Part shown: one piece after another, positions 17,037 to 29,801 of the stretch
Position numbering within the stretch: the first letter of the stretch is position 1
How the letters are laid out: every line of letters begins with the position of its first letter
Assembly (NCBI RefSeq): GCF_022865125.1
Contig: NZ_CP094828.1
Location: forward strand, 4,643,219 to 4,707,218
Length of the DNA stretch: 64,000 nucleotides
Reading direction: 5' to 3'
DNA from: Acuticoccus sp. I52.16.1
GTDB lineage: Bacteria; Pseudomonadota; Alphaproteobacteria; Rhizobiales; Amorphaceae
Translations under genes and position numbers: made by a program
Notes under the pieces: generated by a model
The model's database searches: none
What the model was told of the DNA's origin: nothing
Seen by the model: the letters and a program-made list of their open reading frames with translations, nothing else

Positions 17037-18896
17037 GTGACTGTCCTCGACGTACGTGATTTGGTCGTGGAGTACCATGCCGACGGTGTCGTGCGGGCGG
17101 TCGACGGCGTGTCCTTTTCCATCGGCGAGGGGAAGACCCTCGCGGTGGTCGGCGAGTCCGGGTCGGGCAAGTCCACCATCAGCCAGGCGGTGATGGGGCT
17201 GCTGCCTCCGGCCGCCAAGGTGAGCGGCGGCAGCATTCTCTTTCACGACACGCGCGAGGCGGACGGCAAGCCGATCGACCTCGCCACGCTGCCGCGCAAC
17301 GGCGCCGCGATGCGCGACATACGCGGCAACCGTATCGCGATGATCTTCCAGGAGCCGATGACGAGCCTGTCGCCGCTCCACACCATCGGCGACCAGATCG
17401 GCGAGGCGGGCCGGCTGCATCGCGGGATGGACGCGGGCGCGGCGCGCGAGGCGACCAAGGACATGCTCCGCCTGGTCCGTTTCCCCGATCCCGACCGCGC
17501 GGTCGACGCCTACCCGTTCGAGCTGTCGGGCGGGTTGCGCCAACGGGCGATGATCGCGATGGCGATGATGTGCCGCCCCGCGCTCCTCATCGCCGACGAG
17601 CCGACCACCGCGCTCGACGTCACGATCCAGGCCGAGATCCTGAAGCTCCTGCGCGACGTGCAGGGCGAGCTGGGCATGTCCATCCTTCTCATCACCCACG
17701 ACTTCGGCGTGGTGGCGAACATGGCCGACGACATCGTCGTCGTGTACCACGGCCGCGTGGTGGAGCGCGGCTCGGCGCGTGAGATCTTCACCCAGCCCGA
17801 GCATCCCTACCTCAAGGCGCTGCTCCACGCGGTGCCGACCTTCGCGATGACGGAGCGCCTGTCGCCGATTCGCCCGATCGAGCCCAAGCTCGACGCGTTC
17901 GGCGAGAAGTGCGGCGGCGTGCCCGGAACGCCGCTCATCGAGGTCGACAACGTGGTCAAGAGCTTCCGCCTCAAGAAGGGGGGGCTCTTCGCGCCGGCGC
18001 GCACGCTTCGCGCCATCGACCAGGTCTCGTTCACCATCAACACCGGCGAGTGCCTGGGGCTGGTGGGCGAATCGGGGTCCGGCAAGACCACCATGGCGAT
18101 GGCGATCATGCGCGCCTTCGCCCCCACCTCCGGCCACGTCCGCGTGCAGACCGGCGATGCCTGGCGCGACCTCGCCTCCCTCAAGGGGGCCGACCTCGCC
18201 GCCTACCGCAAGCGCGTGCAGCTCGTCTTCCAGGATCCATTCTCCTCGCTCAATCCGCGCATGTCGGTGAACGAGATCATCCGCGAGCCGATGGTGATCC
18301 ACGACGTCGGCACCAAGGAGGAGCGGTCGGCCAAGGTGCGCGAGCTGATGGGCCTCGTGGGCCTCGATCCGAAGATGCTGCGGCGTTATCCGCACTCTCT
18401 GTCCGGCGGGCAGCGGCAGCGTGTCGGCATCGCCCGCGCCCTGGCGCTGCGGCCGGACCTCCTGGTGTGCGACGAGCCGGTCTCGGCGCTCGACGTCTCC
18501 GTCCAGGCGCAGGTGCTCAATCTGCTGACGGACCTGCGGCGCGAATTGAACCTCACCTACCTCTTCGTCAGCCACAACCTCGCCGTGGTCGACTATCTGG
18601 CGACGCGGATCGCGGTGATGTGCCACGGCCGGCTCGTGGAGCTGGGCGCGACGCGCGACGTGATCGACAACCCGCTGCACCCCTACACCCAGGCGCTGCT
18701 GACCGCGGTCCCCGACGCGAACCTGGATCGACCGCTCGACTTCGCGCGTTTATCGGCCGAGCGGGCGTCGAACCCGGCCGCCTGGCCCGAGCCGTTCCGC
18801 TTGGAGCCGGGCGCGGTGCCGGTCATGATCGAGCGAGCGCCGGGTCATTTCGTCTGTGCGCCGGGGGAGGCGCCGAGTGTGAAGGAAGCTGCATGA
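17037..18896 (+). CDS. Oligopeptide-type ABC transporter, fused double ATPase
   Basis: Two ABC ATPase domains are joined in one 619-aa chain, as in YejF or GsiA. The N-terminal domain has Walker [10 protein letters not shown] near residue 40, signature LSGGLRQR and Walker [13 protein letters not shown]; the C-terminal domain has GESGSGKTT near 345, LSGGQRQR and [13 protein letters not shown]. Each half ends with the OppD/OppF-type C-terminal extension ([24 protein letters not shown]). The first signature has L in place of the usual Q (LSGGL), a common variation. The start is taken as GTG at 17037, preceded by GAGAGG; the frame is open further up with a poor context. The stop overlaps the next gene (ATGA), and the four genes form one operon. 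Confidence 0.9.
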   Translation: MTVLDVRDLVVEYHADGVVRAVDGVSFSIGEGKTLAVVGESGSGKSTISQAVMGLLPPAAKVSGGSILFHDTREADGKPIDLATLPRNGAAMRDIRGNRIAMIFQEPMTSLSPLHTIGDQIGEAGRLHRGMDAGAAREATKDMLRLVRFPDPDRAVDAYPFELSGGLRQRAMIAMAMMCRPALLIADEPTTALDVTIQAEILKLLRDVQGELGMSILLITHDFGVVANMADDIVVVYHGRVVERGSAREIFTQPEHPYLKALLHAVPTFAMTERLSPIRPIEPKLDAFGEKCGGVPGTPLIEVDNVVKSFRLKKGGLFAPARTLRAIDQVSFTINTGECLGLVGESGSGKTTMAMAIMRAFAPTSGHVRVQTGDAWRDLASLKGADLAAYRKRVQLVFQDPFSSLNPRMSVNEIIREPMVIHDVGTKEERSAKVRELMGLVGLDPKMLRRYPHSLSGGQRQRVGIARALALRPDLLVCDEPVSALDVSVQAQVLNLLTDLRRELNLTYLFVSHNLAVVDYLATRIAVMCHGRLVELGATRDVIDNPLHPYTQALLTAVPDANLDRPLDFARLSAERASNPAAWPEPFRLEPGAVPVMIERAPGHFVCAPGEAPSVKEAA

Positions 18897-20782
18897 TCCG
18901 TTTCGTCGTTGCCATCGGCCTCGTATTCGGCGCGCTGCCAGCGTTCGCCGCCGGGCCCACCCTGGTGGAGACCGAGACGCTGTCGCGCACGCACACCGAC
19001 CTGCCGCCGGTCGCCGAGCGTGTCCCGGCGGACCCCTACGTGGTCGATCTCGAGGCCAAGGGCCGGGCGGTCGGCAAGCACGGCGGCGACCTCTCCACCA
19101 TGATCGGCCGTTCCAAGGACGTGCGGCTGATCAACGTGTGGGGCTATGCGCGGCTGGTGGGCTACGACGAGCACTACGAGCTGCAGCCGGACATCCTGAA
19201 GGCGGTCGACGAGGAAGACGGACGCATCTTCACGTTTCACCTGCGCCAGGGGCACAAGTGGTCCGACGGTGAGCCCTTCACCTCCGAGGACTTCCGCTAC
19301 TGGTTCGAGGACGTTCTCACCAACACGGACCTGACGCCGACGCCGAGCCCCTTCATGCTCGCCGGCGGCAAGCTGCCGCAGTTCGAGGTGCTGGACGAGA
19401 CCACCGTGCGGTTCACCTGGGAGGATCCGAACCCGGTCTTCCTGCCGACGCTGGCACAGGCGCGGCCGCCCTTCATGTATCGTCCCGCGCATTACCTGAA
19501 GCAGTTCAACCCGAAATACGGCGACGCCGACGCGATCGCCAAAATGGCGGACGAGGCGCGGGTGCGCTCCTGGGCCCCGCTGCACAACATCAAGGACGAA
19601 ATGTACGACGCGACCAACCCGGATCTGCCGTCCCTGCAGCCCTGGGTGCTGTCGCCGGAGACGAGCGACCGGCGCGCCGTCATGGTCCGCAATCCCTACT
19701 TCCACCGCGTCACCTCCACGGGCCAGCAGCTCCCATATATCGACCGCGTGATCATGACCGTGGTCGACGGCGGGCTGATCGCCACCAAGGTGCAGGCGGG
19801 CGACGCGGACCTGCAGGCACGCGGCCTCGCCTTCTCGGATCTGCCGGTCCTGAAGCGGGGCGAGGAAGCGCGCGGCTACAAGGCGGCGCTGTGGCCGCAG
19901 GCGAACGCCTCGGCGATGGCGATCTATCCCAATCTCACGGTCACCGACCCGGAGCTGCGCAAGCTCTTCCGCGACCAGCGTTTCCGCCAGGCCCTTTCGC
20001 TCGCGATCGACCGGGAGCTGCTCAACCGCGTTCTCTATTTCGGCCTCGGCCAGCCGTCGGCCAACATCGTGCTCGCCGACAGCCCGCTCTACTCCGAGGC
20101 CGTGGCAGCCGCGCCGCCCTTCGACACCGAGAAGGCGAACGCGCTGCTCGACGAGATCGGCCTGACGGAGAGGAACGGCGACGGTCTGCGCCTCCTGCCG
20201 GACGGGCGTCCGCTGGAGCTGATCGTCGAGACCGCGGGCGAGGAGTCCATCCAGATCGACGCGCTGGAGCTGATCACCGACGGCTGGCGCGAGATCGGCA
20301 TCGCGCTGTTCCCGCGACCCTCGCAGCGTGACGTTCTGCGCAACCGCGCCTTCTCGGGCGACCTCGCGATGGGCGTATGGTTCGGCTACGACAACGGCAT
20401 CCCTTCCGAGGCGATGCCGCCGGACGAGCGGGTCCCGGTGTCCGAGCAGTTTCTCACCGGCCCGGCCTGGGGCGCCTACGTCACCAGCGGCGGCCAGAGC
20501 GGCGAGAAGCCGGATTATCCTCCGGTCGTCGAGCTGTTGGCGCTGTACGATGCGTGGATGACCTCGGAGACCGCGGCCGAACGCGAGGCGGCCTGGATGG
20601 ATATTCTGCGCATCCACGGCGAAGAAGTGCTGACCTTGGGGACGGTGCAGGGCGTGGTCCAGCCGGTGGTGATCTCGAACGATCTGAAAAACGTGCCGAT
20701 GAAAGGAACTTACGGGTGGGATCCGGGCGCGCAATTTGGCATCTACCGACCGGACGAGTTCTTCTTCGCCACCGGCCAATAA
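18893..20782 (+). CDS. ABC transporter periplasmic peptide-binding protein (SBP family 5)
   Basis: The 629-aa product has a signal peptide (residues 1-20, LPAFAA) and the SBP_bac_5 fold of DppA/OppA/YejA-like proteins: FTFHLRQGHKWSDGEPFTSEDFRYWFED near 110-140, FRQALSLAIDRELLNRVLYFGLG near 360, and the closing DPGAQFGIYRPDEFFF. At over 600 residues it fits the longer subgroup that binds oligopeptides or peptide-like and glycosidic compounds. It overlaps the ATPase gene by four bases and precedes both permease genes. The ligand cannot be read from sequence. Confidence 0.9.
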   Translation: MIRFVVAIGLVFGALPAFAAGPTLVETETLSRTHTDLPPVAERVPADPYVVDLEAKGRAVGKHGGDLSTMIGRSKDVRLINVWGYARLVGYDEHYELQPDILKAVDEEDGRIFTFHLRQGHKWSDGEPFTSEDFRYWFEDVLTNTDLTPTPSPFMLAGGKLPQFEVLDETTVRFTWEDPNPVFLPTLAQARPPFMYRPAHYLKQFNPKYGDADAIAKMADEARVRSWAPLHNIKDEMYDATNPDLPSLQPWVLSPETSDRRAVMVRNPYFHRVTSTGQQLPYIDRVIMTVVDGGLIATKVQAGDADLQARGLAFSDLPVLKRGEEARGYKAALWPQANASAMAIYPNLTVTDPELRKLFRDQRFRQALSLAIDRELLNRVLYFGLGQPSANIVLADSPLYSEAVAAAPPFDTEKANALLDEIGLTERNGDGLRLLPDGRPLELIVETAGEESIQIDALELITDGWREIGIALFPRPSQRDVLRNRAFSGDLAMGVWFGYDNGIPSEAMPPDERVPVSEQFLTGPAWGAYVTSGGQSGEKPDYPPVVELLALYDAWMTSETAAEREAAWMDILRIHGEEVLTLGTVQGVVQPVVISNDLKNVPMKGTYGWDPGAQFGIYRPDEFFFATGQ

Positions 20783-20820
20783 GTCGGCGCGGCGACGCGA
20801 GACGGAACTAGGGGACGACC

Positions 20821-21846
20821 ATGCTCGCCTACCTTCTACGCCGCCTGGCGGGCATGATCCCGACGCTGCTGATCATCTCGGTGCTGATCTTCTTCATCAT
20901 CGAGCTGCCGCCGGGCGACTACCTGTCGAACCAGATCGAGCAGCTGCGGGCGCAGGGCGAGTCGGCGTCGATCGCGCAGCTCGAGTTCCTGCGCAAGGAG
21001 TTCGCCCTCGACGCTCCGTTCTGGGAGCGCTACGGCGTATGGATCGGCCTGTGGCCCGGCCCCAGCGGGTTCGACGGTATCCTCCAAGGCAACTACGGCT
21101 GGTCGTTCGAGTATTCCAAACCGGTGGATCAGGTGGTGTCGGGCACGCTCTTGCTGACCGTCATCCTCAACTTCGCCACCGTCCTCTTCGTCTACATCGT
21201 GTCCTTCCCCATCGGCATCTACTCGGCGACGCGCCAGTACTCCTGGGGTGACTACGGCTTCACCTTCCTCGGCTATATCGGCCTCGCGACGCCCAACTTC
21301 CTCCTCGGGCTGATCCTCCTGTTCTTCATGAACGAGTGGTTCGGGGTGTCGATCGGCGGGTTGATGGCGCCACAATTCGTGGGCAAGCCTCTCAGCGTCG
21401 ACCAGTTCCTGTCGGTCCTGGCGCACCTCGTGGTGCCGACCATCGTCATCGGTACCGCCGGCACCGCGGCGATGATCCGCCGCCTGCGCGCCAACCTCCT
21501 CGACGAGTTGCACCGTCAGTATGTGACGACCGCCCGCGCCAAGGGCCTTTCGGAAGCCAGGACGGTGCTGAAATACCCGCTGCGCATGGCGCTGAACCCC
21601 TTCATTTCCGACATCGGCAACCTCATCCCATCGCTGGTGTCGGGCTCGGTCATCGTCTCGGTGGTGCTCAATCTGCCGACGGTGGGGCCGGTGCTCCTGG
21701 GGGCGCTACAGTCGCAGGATCAATATCTCGCCGGATTCATCCTCCTCTTCGTGGCGGTGCTGACGCTGATCGGCATGCTGGTGTCGGACGTCCTGCTGGC
21801 GCTGCTGGACCCCAGGATCCGGCTCGGGCAGGAGGCCACGTCGTGA
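20821..21846 (+). CDS. ABC transporter permease, OppB/DppB type
   Basis: This 341-aa inner-membrane permease starts MLAYLLRRLAGMIPTLLIIS, the standard first membrane segment of OppB-like proteins, and holds the EAA loop that contacts the ATPase in VTTARAKGLSEARTVLKYPL near residue 237-256. About six membrane segments follow the usual pattern, with a large periplasmic part after the first. It ends PRIRLG as OppB proteins do. The stop codon overlaps the GTG start of the next gene by four bases. Confidence 0.93.
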   Translation: MLAYLLRRLAGMIPTLLIISVLIFFIIELPPGDYLSNQIEQLRAQGESASIAQLEFLRKEFALDAPFWERYGVWIGLWPGPSGFDGILQGNYGWSFEYSKPVDQVVSGTLLLTVILNFATVLFVYIVSFPIGIYSATRQYSWGDYGFTFLGYIGLATPNFLLGLILLFFMNEWFGVSIGGLMAPQFVGKPLSVDQFLSVLAHLVVPTIVIGTAGTAAMIRRLRANLLDELHRQYVTTARAKGLSEARTVLKYPLRMALNPFISDIGNLIPSLVSGSVIVSVVLNLPTVGPVLLGALQSQDQYLAGFILLFVAVLTLIGMLVSDVLLALLDPRIRLGQEATS

Positions 21847-23036
21847 GAGAGCGCCAGCGCGTCGACCCCGTGCGCCATCCCGACGATCTGCCCGCCCGGT
21901 ACGTCGACCGTCTCCCGTTCGACCCCAGCGACGCCGAGGCGCTGACGCCCGAGCAGGAACGCTTCTTCCAGGCCTCGCAATGGCGCATCATCTGGTGGCG
22001 CTTCCGGCGGCACAAGCTGGCGGTGTGGTCGCTGGTGGTGCTCGGCCTCTTCTATCTGAGCGTCCCCTTCGCCGAGCCCATCGCGCCCTACGACCCCAAC
22101 GCCCGCCACGCGCAGCACCTCTACGCGCCGCCGCAGCCGCCCCGAATCGTCCACGACGGGGCGCTGCGTCTGCCGTTCGTCTACCCTCTGACGGCCGAGC
22201 TCGACCTCGACACGCTGCGCTGGGAGTACAAGGAGGACCGCGCCAACCCACAGTCGATCCGCTTCCTGTGCCTGTCGGGCGAATATACGATGTGGGGCGT
22301 CGTCCCCGGCCGCTTCCACCTGATATGTCCGCCGGAGGGGGGGACGATGTTTTTCGCCGGCACCGACCGGCTCGGGCGCGACGTCTACTCCGGCCTCGTC
22401 CACGGCGCCCGCATCTCGTTGACGGTGGGGCTCGTGGGGATCACCATCTCCATCGTGTTCGGCATGTTCTTCGGCGGCATCGCGGGCTACTTCGGCGGCA
22501 TCGTCGACAGTGCGATCATGCGGTTGATCGAGATCCTGCGCTCGTTGCCGGAGCTGCCGCTGTGGATGGCGCTCTCGGCCGCGCTGCCGGTGACGTGGCC
22601 GCCGCTGTGGATCTACTTCGGCATCACCATCATCCTCGGCCTGCTCGACTGGCCGGGCCTGGCGCGTGCGGTGCGCTCCAAGCTCCTGTCGCTGCGGGAG
22701 GAGGATTACGCCAAAGCGGCGGTGCTGATGGGGGCGAGCCCGACGCGCATCATCGGCCGCCACCTGCTGCCCGGCTTCTCCAGTCACCTCATCGCCTCCG
22801 CGACGCTGTCGATCCCGACGATGATCCTGGGCGAAACCGCGCTGTCGTTCCTGAACCTCGGCCTGCAACGTCCGGCGATCTCGTGGGGCGTGCTCCTCAA
22901 CGAGGCGCAGAACATCACGGTTGTGACGATCTACCCGTGGCTGATGGCGCCGGTGGTGCCGATCATCATCGTGGTGCTCGCCTTCAACTTCCTCGGCGAC
23001 GGTCTGCGCGACGCGGCCGACCCCTACAAGCACTGA
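21843..23036 (+). CDS. ABC transporter permease, OppC/DppC type
   Basis: The 397-aa partner permease begins with a cytoplasmic tail (LTPEQERFFQASQWRIIWWRF) and first membrane segment KLAVWSLVVLGLFYLSV, then an unusually long periplasmic insert of about 120 residues (APYDPNARHAQHLYAP to TDRLGRDVYSG), and the permease core with EAA motif KAAVLMGASPTRIIGRHLLP. The start is GTG at 21843, inside the stop of the oppB-like gene, indicating coupling; no ATG is well placed. The long insert and the extended binding protein fit a subgroup handling bulky peptides or glycosides rather than dipeptides; that is inference. Confidence 0.9.
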   Translation: MRERQRVDPVRHPDDLPARYVDRLPFDPSDAEALTPEQERFFQASQWRIIWWRFRRHKLAVWSLVVLGLFYLSVPFAEPIAPYDPNARHAQHLYAPPQPPRIVHDGALRLPFVYPLTAELDLDTLRWEYKEDRANPQSIRFLCLSGEYTMWGVVPGRFHLICPPEGGTMFFAGTDRLGRDVYSGLVHGARISLTVGLVGITISIVFGMFFGGIAGYFGGIVDSAIMRLIEILRSLPELPLWMALSAALPVTWPPLWIYFGITIILGLLDWPGLARAVRSKLLSLREEDYAKAAVLMGASPTRIIGRHLLPGFSSHLIASATLSIPTMILGETALSFLNLGLQRPAISWGVLLNEAQNITVVTIYPWLMAPVVPIIIVVLAFNFLGDGLRDAADPYKH

Positions 23037-23039
23037 ACC

Positions 23040-23573
23040 TCAGATCCCCAGGCCCCAGGCGCCCACCAGCGGGCCGGACGCGCCGTAGATCGGGTCTGAC
23101 GCGGGGGCCTCCACGCAGGCGATGCGGTCGGCCGCCTCGTCGAGCGGGATCTCCTCGGCGCGCAGGGTGATGTAGCGTTCCTGGCCGTGCGGGTAGGCGC
23201 CGCAGACGCTGAAGTCGGGCGAGGCTTCGATCTGGCAGTGGCCGAGGCCGGCGGGGAGGATAAGAACGTCCCGCTTCATCACCGAGAAGCGCCGTCCGGC
23301 GGGGCCGCCCAGCATCACCTCCGCCGCCCCCGAGACGCACGCCAGCACCTCGTGCGCGTTGGGGTGATAGTGGTGGTAGGGGAAGATCTTCCACTGCCAC
23401 ATCCCGCCCCAGCCGTTCCCGCCGAGGATGCGTTTCAGCTCGATCGGTCCAGTGTCCGCGCCGAGCGCGCCCCGCATCGCCACCAGCGGCAGGGTCGGGT
23501 TGTTGGGGACCCCATCGGCCGCCTCGAAGCGATGGGTGAAGACTTCGATTTCATCGAGGGGGCGAACCTTCAT
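23040..23573 (-). CDS. Cupin-domain protein
   Basis: A 177-aa single-domain cupin. The metal-site histidines appear in [17 protein letters not shown] (motif 1) and the second motif in [16 protein letters not shown], with glycine-rich turns between. Related stand-alone cupins are described as cupin-fold proteins of unknown activity or sugar/auxin-like binding proteins. AAGGAGA eight bases before the ATG at 23573 defines the start; the longer open frame upstream is low-complexity. It is convergent with the oppC-like gene, only three bases apart, and divergent from gatC. Substrate not identifiable. Confidence 0.8.
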   Translation of the reverse strand: MKVRPLDEIEVFTHRFEAADGVPNNPTLPLVAMRGALGADTGPIELKRILGGNGWGGMWQWKIFPYHHYHPNAHEVLACVSGAAEVMLGGPAGRRFSVMKRDVLILPAGLGHCQIEASPDFSVCGAYPHGQERYITLRAEEIPLDEAADRIACVEAPASDPIYGASGPLVGAWGLGI

Positions 23574-23783
23574 CGCCGTCTCCTTGGTTTGCGCCGCCGC
23601 GCGCGCGGGCGCAGGGTCTGGGCCACAGGTGGCGCCAGGATCCGCCCCGGCCAAGCCCCCGATGGCCGCGTGCCGGCGGCGCCGGGCGTCCGCACGAGCG
23701 CGATTGCGGGTCTCGCGCCGTCCACCGCCGTTGCGCGGCCTGCGAAAGGGGTGGTACGGGACCGGCGGATTTCTGGAGCCGCC

Positions 23784-24067
23784 ATGTCCGTCGATACCGA
23801 CACCGTGCGCCGCGTGGCGCATCTCGCACGCCTGAAGATGGGCGACGAAGAGCTGGAGCGCCTCAAGGGCGACATGAACACCATCCTCGGCTTCGTCGAG
23901 CAACTCGCCGAGGTGGACGTGGAGGGTGTCGAGCCGATGACCTCCGTCGTCGACGCATCGTTGAAACGGCGCGAGGACGTGGTGACCGACGGTGGGTACC
24001 CGCAGCGCGTGCTCGCCAATGCGCCGGAGTCTGCGGACGGCTTCTTCCTGGTGCCGAGGGTGGTGGA

Positions 24068-24071
<4 letters not shown>
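23784..24071 (+). CDS. gatC: Asp-tRNA(Asn)/Glu-tRNA(Gln) amidotransferase subunit C
   Basis: GatC is the small subunit that holds GatA and GatB together in the enzyme that turns mischarged Glu-tRNA(Gln) and Asp-tRNA(Asn) into the amidated forms. The 95-aa product is the normal size and has the family pattern [20 protein letters not shown] near the start and [19 protein letters not shown], ending [16 protein letters not shown] lies about 7 bases before the ATG. Its stop overlaps the gatA start (ATGA). gatB is not in the window. Confidence 0.95.
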
Positions 24072-25525
<1,454 letters not shown>

Positions 25526-25546
25526 CGAGCCCCGGCGTGGTCGGCT

Positions 25547-25568
25547 CCCGGCGCCCAGCGGCGCCGGG
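25547..25568. terminator. Hairpin between convergent gatA and SRPBCC gene
   Basis: CCCGGCGCC and GGCGCCGGG make a perfect 9-bp stem with a 4-nt loop, placed between two convergent stops 64 bases apart. T-poor flanks; likely serves both directions. Confidence 0.45.
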
Positions 25569-25589
25569 TCCGTCGATCACGGCTCGACC

Positions 25590-26069
25590 TTACTGCTCGG
25601 CGGTCGTCTTGATGCCGTCCAGGCCGGCGTCGTAGATCCCCTCGATCACCGTCAAGGCCTCGTCCTCGCTGGCGCCGGAGGGCTCGAAGCTGCCGTTCCA
25701 GTCCACCCGCGAGCCTTCGCCCTCGGCACTGACCTTGATCGTCGACTCGTAGCCGGCGACGGGGAGGGGGCTCTCGATGATCCGGTAGGTGTAGCTCATC
25801 GCGTCGTCGTCACGGCCGACGAGGTCCTCGACGATGGTGCCGCCGCCGTCCAGCGTCAGCGTCCGGCGCGGGGTGCCGCCGTTGTCGCTCAGCTCGCACT
25901 TGGTGACGGCCGGGTGCCAGGCGGCGATGGCGCAGAAGTCGCCCACCGCCTCCCACGTCGCCTCGGGAACCGCGGCGGTCTTGATCGTGCGGGCGGCGTC
26001 CGCGGCAAGGGCGGCGGGCGCCGCCAGGCACACTGCGAGCGCCAGGGTGAGGGTGGTGGTGCGGGTCAT
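25590..26069 (-). CDS. Secreted SRPBCC-fold (polyketide cyclase/dehydrase-like) protein
   Basis: The 159-aa product has a signal peptide (LTLALAVCLAAPAALA, residues ~6-22) and then one START/SRPBCC domain: KTAAVPEATWEAVGDFCAIA, WHPAVTKCELSDNG, and SRVDWNGSFEPSGASEDEA with a C-terminal helix (GIYDAGLDGIKTTAEQ). This matches the periplasmic SRPBCC proteins that bind small hydrophobic ligands; no enzyme activity can be assigned. GGGAGGACCT before the ATG at 26069 sets the start, and the frame open beyond it is arginine-rich shadow sequence. Confidence 0.8.
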   Translation of the reverse strand: MTRTTTLTLALAVCLAAPAALAADAARTIKTAAVPEATWEAVGDFCAIAAWHPAVTKCELSDNGGTPRRTLTLDGGGTIVEDLVGRDDDAMSYTYRIIESPLPVAGYESTIKVSAEGEGSRVDWNGSFEPSGASEDEALTVIEGIYDAGLDGIKTTAEQ

Positions 26070-26161
26070 AGGTCCTCCCATCGCTGCCGGCGGTCCGGGT
26101 TGGCCGCGCGGTCGTTGATGGGAGGAGGGTTGCCGAAACCGGCGGCGGCGCAACCCCCGCT

Positions 26162-26782
<621 letters not shown>

Positions 26783-27001
26783 ATTCGCCCCCTCGGTTTG
26801 CGCCTTGAGTTAAGCATCACGGCGCCGCGCCCCTACGGGGTGTGACGCAAATGTTACCCGCCCCGCCTTCCTCGCCGGCGCGCCGCGGGCTCGCCGGCGA
26901 ATGGGTGGGCGTGCACGCATTGGGGTCTGGTCTCGGCCGGCAATTGTCGCCATGTAGGCGCCACCACGGACGGACCGCCCAACGGTCCAACGGAGCCGAC
27001 C

Positions 27002-27948
<947 letters not shown>

Positions 27949-27952
<4 letters not shown>

Positions 27953-28710
27953 ACACCTATGCCGTCTGGGCCATCTATCGCCACGAGATGGCGCGCGCGA
28001 TCCGCACCACGCTGCAATCGCTGGTCGCGCCGGTGATCACCACCTCGCTCTACTTCGTCGTCTTCGGCGGGGCGATCGGCTCGCGCATCCAGGAGGTCGA
28101 CGGCGTCTCCTACGCGTCGTTCATCGTGCCCGGCCTCATCATGTTGACAGTGCTGACACAATCGGTCACCAACGCCGCCTTCGGGATCTTCTTTCCCAAG
28201 TTCATCGGCTCGATCTACGAGTATCTCTCGGCGCCGATCTCGTTCTACGAGCTGACGATCGGCTTCGTCGGCGCGGCGGCGACCAAGTCGGTGCTGATCG
28301 GCCTCATCATCCTGGCCACGGCGACCCTGTTCGTCGACGTCGACATTGCGCATCCGGTGGCGATGCTGCTGTTGCTGGTGCTCACCTGCATCGTCTTCGC
28401 GCTGTTCGGGTTCATCGTCGGCATCTGGGCGCGCAACTTCGAGCAGTTGCAGCTGGTGCCCCTCCTCATCATCACCCCGCTGGTGTTCCTCGGCGGCAGC
28501 TTCTACTCGATCTCGATGCTGCCGCAGCCGTGGCAGACGGTGACGCTCTTCAATCCGGTCGTCTACCTCGTGTCGGTGTTCCGCTGGAGCTTCCTGGGGG
28601 AGAGCGACGTGAACCTGGCGTTCTCCTTCTTCATGATCGCTCTGTTCGCGGCCGTCTGCCTCCTGATCATCCGCTGGATGTTCCGGACCGGCTACCGCCT
28701 GCGCGCCTGA
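27949..28710 (+). CDS. ABC-2 type exporter, permease subunit
   Basis: The 253-aa protein has six predicted membrane segments of the ABC-2 (NodJ/YadH-like) type: VIYxxE-like entry ([20 protein letters not shown]), [16 protein letters not shown], and the helix-turn block [21 protein letters not shown] followed by [17 protein letters not shown]. The cargo is unknown; linkage to a glycosyltransferase 5 bases downstream hints at a saccharide or glycolipid, but YadGH-like exporters with no known substrate look the same. Confidence 0.9.
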
Positions 28711-28715
28711 CCGCG

Positions 28716-29801
28716 ATGGCACGCACCCTCATCCTGTGCCCCACGCACGACCACGCCGACGCGCTGATGATGTCGATCGCCAGCGTGCGCGCGCAGAACG
28801 AGACGGACTGGCGCATGGTGGTGATCTGCGACGGGGCGCCCGCCCGCACCGTCGAGATCTTGCAGGCGATCGAGGCGGACGACCCCCGCATCGAGCACCG
28901 CGTCTTCCCCAAAGGCGAGCGCTACGGCGAAGCCTATCGCGACCTCGTGCTGCGCGAGGCGGCGGAGGAGTTCGTCTGCCACCTCTCGGACGACGACCTG
29001 TGGCGCTCCGGCCATCTGGCGGCGATGCACCGTCTGCTCGCCGAGGCGGACTGGGGGCGGCAGGGCGTCGCATGGTTGCCGGCGGCGGCGGAGGATCTGC
29101 GCTGGCGCTTCGCCAACGTCGGAGGCGCGGTGGCGCGCCGGGCGGGGGTGGCGATGCGACCCATCGCGCCGGGCATCAACAACGTGGCCTACCGGCGCGA
29201 GGCCTACATGGCACTCCCCGAGGGGTGGACGGCGGCGCCGGCACCGGGCCCGTCGGACCTCTTCATGTGGGCGAAGTTCTTCCGTGCGGAGGGGATGCGG
29301 ATCGCCTCCTGCGCCGAGGCGACGGTGCTGCGCATGCCCAGCCGCGGCAAGCGCGCGGAGCTGACGCCGACGGAGCGCGCCGTGGCGCTCGGCCCCTGGC
29401 TGGCTTGCCTCAACGACCCGGCCACCGCCACGCTACGGCTCGACAAGGCGGACGTGCTGCGGGGCCTGGTGACGCTCTTCGCCTACAGCGAGATCGAGGG
29501 CGTGGGAAAATTCGAGGCCGCGATGGAGCACTGCGGCCTCAGGATGGTGGATCCGGGCGAGCCCTGCAACGTGGCCGTCGACGGCGCGATGCTGGATGTT
29601 CCGCTGTCCCGCAAGCAGCGCCGTCAAGGCCGCTGTGCCTTCCTCGCCGTGAAGGCCGCGTCGGTCGAGGACGAGGGGCCGACCGCGCGCTGGAAGGAGT
29701 TCGCGGCCGACAATCCCAAGCTCGCCCGCCGCGCCCTGCGGGACCTTGCCGGCCTCGCCCCCCCGTTCCCGGAGCGCGCGCAGCGGCTGGGAGCCGGCTA
29801 G
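28716..29801 (+). CDS. Family 2-like glycosyltransferase
   Basis: The 361-aa product has a GT-A nucleotide-sugar fold at its start: TLILCPTHDHADALMMSIAS, VVICDGAPARTVEIL, and the metal-binding acidic triplet in HLSDDDLWRSGHLAAM, then NNVAYRREAYMALPEGW as an acceptor-side block. The C-terminal ~130 residues do not suggest a known domain. It begins 5 bases after the exporter permease. Its TAG stop (29799-29801) uses the TA of the insertion-sequence target; comparison across the IS shows this was also the original stop, so the protein is complete. Sugar and acceptor unknown. Confidence 0.78.
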   Translation: MARTLILCPTHDHADALMMSIASVRAQNETDWRMVVICDGAPARTVEILQAIEADDPRIEHRVFPKGERYGEAYRDLVLREAAEEFVCHLSDDDLWRSGHLAAMHRLLAEADWGRQGVAWLPAAAEDLRWRFANVGGAVARRAGVAMRPIAPGINNVAYRREAYMALPEGWTAAPAPGPSDLFMWAKFFRAEGMRIASCAEATVLRMPSRGKRAELTPTERAVALGPWLACLNDPATATLRLDKADVLRGLVTLFAYSEIEGVGKFEAAMEHCGLRMVDPGEPCNVAVDGAMLDVPLSRKQRRQGRCAFLAVKAASVEDEGPTARWKEFAADNPKLARRALRDLAGLAPPFPERAQRLGAG

